In this document: piece after piece, positions 62,291 to 64,000 of the stretch
How the letters are laid out: every line of letters starts with the position of its first letter
Numbering within the stretch: position 1 is the stretch's first letter
Assembly: GCA_037893225.1 (NCBI GenBank)
Contig: JAZGUH010000056.1
Location: 2,108,001-2,172,000, forward strand
DNA: 64,000 nucleotides
From: Hippasteria phrygiana
Taxonomy: Eukaryota; Echinodermata; Asteroidea; Valvatida; Goniasteridae
Direction: 5' to 3'
Position numbers and translations under genes: made by a program
Notes under the pieces: generated by a model
Seen by the model: the letters and a program-made list of their open reading frames with translations, nothing else
Database searches by the model: none
Told to the model about the DNA's origin: nothing

Positions 62291-64000
62291 TTAGATTTTC
62301 CGGAAAACCTTAACTGATTTCTCGTCCGACACGAAGAGTTCTTCCCCGTCTTGAGATCGCGACAGTGCAATCCCAGCAGGCTGTGTCAAGTTCCTGGTGA
62401 TACAGCCAAGGTAGTCGCCCTCCATGGTGAATTCATGAACCGCCTTCTCCCCTTCCTTGTGACCATTCACCACCAGGATCTTCTTGCTCTCCGGGGAGCA
62501 GGCCACCGACACGGGCAGCCAGGGTTGCAAGGTGTCCGGCACGCGGAGAGCTCGCTGTGGGCTGCCAATGTGGTCCAGTAGCTTGATGGAATCCGTGGGG
62601 TCGGCAGGCAGCACGATCAGGTACTGGCCGCCGATGGCCAGCTGGGCTGGCCGAGTGCACTCCAGCAGGCGGATCCTGCTGCCGCTTGGCTCGTGGACGG
62701 TCACGCAGCGCCGGCTGCGATCTCCTACGTAGATGCGGTTCCGCTCGTCCACGGCGAGGCAACAGAGCCACACGGGACCGCGGCAGTTGTCGTTGGCCGC
62801 TGTGGTGGTGAATGCGCACAGGTACCTCCCGTGCTGGCTGAACACCTTGACGAAGGTAGAGCAGTCACAGACGATGATGTGACCGGCTCTGGAGAAGGCG
62901 ACGGCCCGCACGAAGCCCATGATCGTGTCGATCCCGGCCCTCGTTTCCTTCATGATGTTTTCGATGGTGGTCAGTGACACCCGGTGTGTGCCTCCCTGTT
63001 CGAAGACCTGAGCGTTTAATCTCTGATTCTCCACCACGATTAGCTCTCCCCATCGTGATACAGCAAGGGCGCTGGTGTCCCGTAGTTCACCATTCGGAAC
63101 CGTACACCCCACTTCTCTCTGCAGAACCCACTCCCCTCGGATATGACCGAGTGAACCCGTGTCATACCCAAGAGCGTTTTGGTTTGGGTCGTGTCCCTGT
63201 GATGAAAATTCAAACTTGGCCAAATCGCTACCGATTTCAAGACAGTCCGAGCTGAACGAGCTGAGCTGCTGGTGAAGAGATGCAGTCAATGCCCGGTGGC
63301 TGGCCAGCACTTCCAGATCAGAGCCACTCTCAACAATCCGAGCTGCTAGGCTCTGAGTCTGCCTGAAGCACGCCAGGGTGCTATCTAGTACGTCCCTGCG
63401 ACCAGACACGATTGTCTTCCTTTCCATCCCAAGACTGTCGATGTCTTGGAGGTGACGCTGCCTCTTTTGTTCAATTCGCTTCTGTGAGACCACGAGCGCG
63501 TGGTCGGCCGAGCGGTTCACCTCGGCTTGGGCTGTTAGTGCCACCGAGTTAATCCGTCTCCCCAACTCGGTGAGTTCGTTCAGAGCGGTGTCTAGCTTGG
63601 CCTCGACTTCTCTCGACCTTTGGACAGACTTCAGTAGTTCTTCCCGCTTGTCTCCTATGGCATCTTTCAGGTCTACGCATTGATGGTCCGGTTTGGGGTG
63701 ATCCACGACCGTACAGTCCCGGCACACCATACTCTGACAGGGTTCGCAAAAGAATCGGAAGATTTCGCCCGGGTGTTTCTCGCAGCCATCCGCGGGCGGG
63801 GGATCAGGGCTAGTAGCCGGCGGGGCAGCCGCCTTGGCAGCCGCCTTAGCAGCCGCCTTAGCAGCCTTGTCACTCGACCTCGGGAGCTCCCGTAAATCGA
63901 CAACTGTGTGGTGCCGCAACACTTTAAACGACGAATGAGCCGCCTTACAGGCAGCACACAGGAGGTTCTCGCACTCGTAGCACCGGGACGATGCTTCTTG
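62291..64000 (-). CDS. TRIM protein, B-box1/B-box2/coiled coil/NHL, 5' end outside window
   Basis: An uninterrupted minus-strand frame of 569 codons from the window edge to TAA at 62291-62293. Numbering from the edge: a partial B-box 1 (C7, C10, C15, C18, H22, H30), an Ala/Lys-rich linker made of AAK units (about 45-62), a complete B-box 2 (C73, H76, C85, C88, C93, C96, H101, H106), a heptad-like coiled coil (about 115-260), then six NHL-type blades such as LAVSRWGELIVVENQRLNAQ, VAFSRAGHIIVCD and LAVDERNRIYVGD up to VKVFRKI. A RING finger probably lies further upstream, outside the window. TRIM-NHL proteins are typically E3 ubiquitin ligases or RNA regulators. The 1.7 kb shown have no intron, unlike the other genes here. 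The exact orthologue is not assigned (TRIM2/3/45/56-like). Confidence 0.9.
   Translation of the reverse strand, partial: QEASSRCYECENLLCAACKAAHSSFKVLRHHTVVDLRELPRSSDKAAKAAAKAAAKAAAPPATSPDPPPADGCEKHPGEIFRFFCEPCQSMVCRDCTVVDHPKPDHQCVDLKDAIGDKREELLKSVQRSREVEAKLDTALNELTELGRRINSVALTAQAEVNRSADHALVVSQKRIEQKRQRHLQDIDSLGMERKTIVSGRRDVLDSTLACFRQTQSLAARIVESGSDLEVLASHRALTASLHQQLSSFSSDCLEIGSDLAKFEFSSQGHDPNQNALGYDTGSLGHIRGEWVLQREVGCTVPNGELRDTSALAVSRWGELIVVENQRLNAQVFEQGGTHRVSLTTIENIMKETRAGIDTIMGFVRAVAFSRAGHIIVCDCSTFVKVFSQHGRYLCAFTTTAANDNCRGPVWLCCLAVDERNRIYVGDRSRRCVTVHEPSGSRIRLLECTRPAQLAIGGQYLIVLPADPTDSIKLLDHIGSPQRALRVPDTLQPWLPVSVACSPESKKILVVNGHKEGEKAVHEFTMEGDYLGCITRNLTQPAGIALSRSQDGEELFVSDEKSVKVFRKI

Noticed and set aside
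62351..63255. Open frames antisense to the TRIM gene
   Set aside because: Shadows of the GC-rich NHL coding sequence, with no independent homology.

Overview
The window is nuclear DNA from a metazoan. It has short coding exons with consensus GT..AG borders, introns of about 0.7-4.6 kb, animal gene families, a vertebrate-like tRNA-Gly(CCC) gene, tRNA-derived SINEs and many small DNA transposons. The transposon load, the frequent tacatgta-type words and a B-box/NHL TRIM protein suggest a marine invertebrate, perhaps an echinoderm or cephalochordate. The species call is inference and weak.

Five protein genes and one tRNA gene are supported. (1) 3057-14404 (+): the last seven coding exons of a mitochondrial glycine carrier, SLC25A38; about 90 N-terminal residues are not found in the window. 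(2) 25382-31348 (-): a complete four-exon CEP20 (FOPNL/FOR20), a centrosome/cilium protein with a LisH motif. (3) 34101-38308 (+): a three-exon gene for a 167-residue secreted protein with eight cysteines, family not recognised. (4) 41871-41941 (-): tRNA-Gly(CCC). (5) 45165-56121 (+): the last four exons of an MCRIP (FAM195) family co-repressor-interacting protein. (6) 62291-64000 (-): a TRIM protein with B-box 1, B-box 2, coiled coil and six NHL blades, running off the right edge.

The rest is mostly repeats. They include several DNA-transposon families with identifiable target-site duplications (TA, TTAA, 6 bp, 8-9 bp), SINEs that themselves carry transposon insertions, large palindromes, and tandem arrays. 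Several MITE groups end in CCCTAAC next to TTAA, so their ends look like telomere repeats.

The most unusual arrangement lies between CEP20 and the secreted-protein gene. These are transcribed divergently, and each start codon is preceded, 53 and 36 bp away, by an outward-facing copy of the same 0.7-kb sequence. The two copies form a large inverted repeat around about 1.2 kb. The 3-kb first intron of the secreted gene is almost entirely two nested mobile elements and a tandem array.
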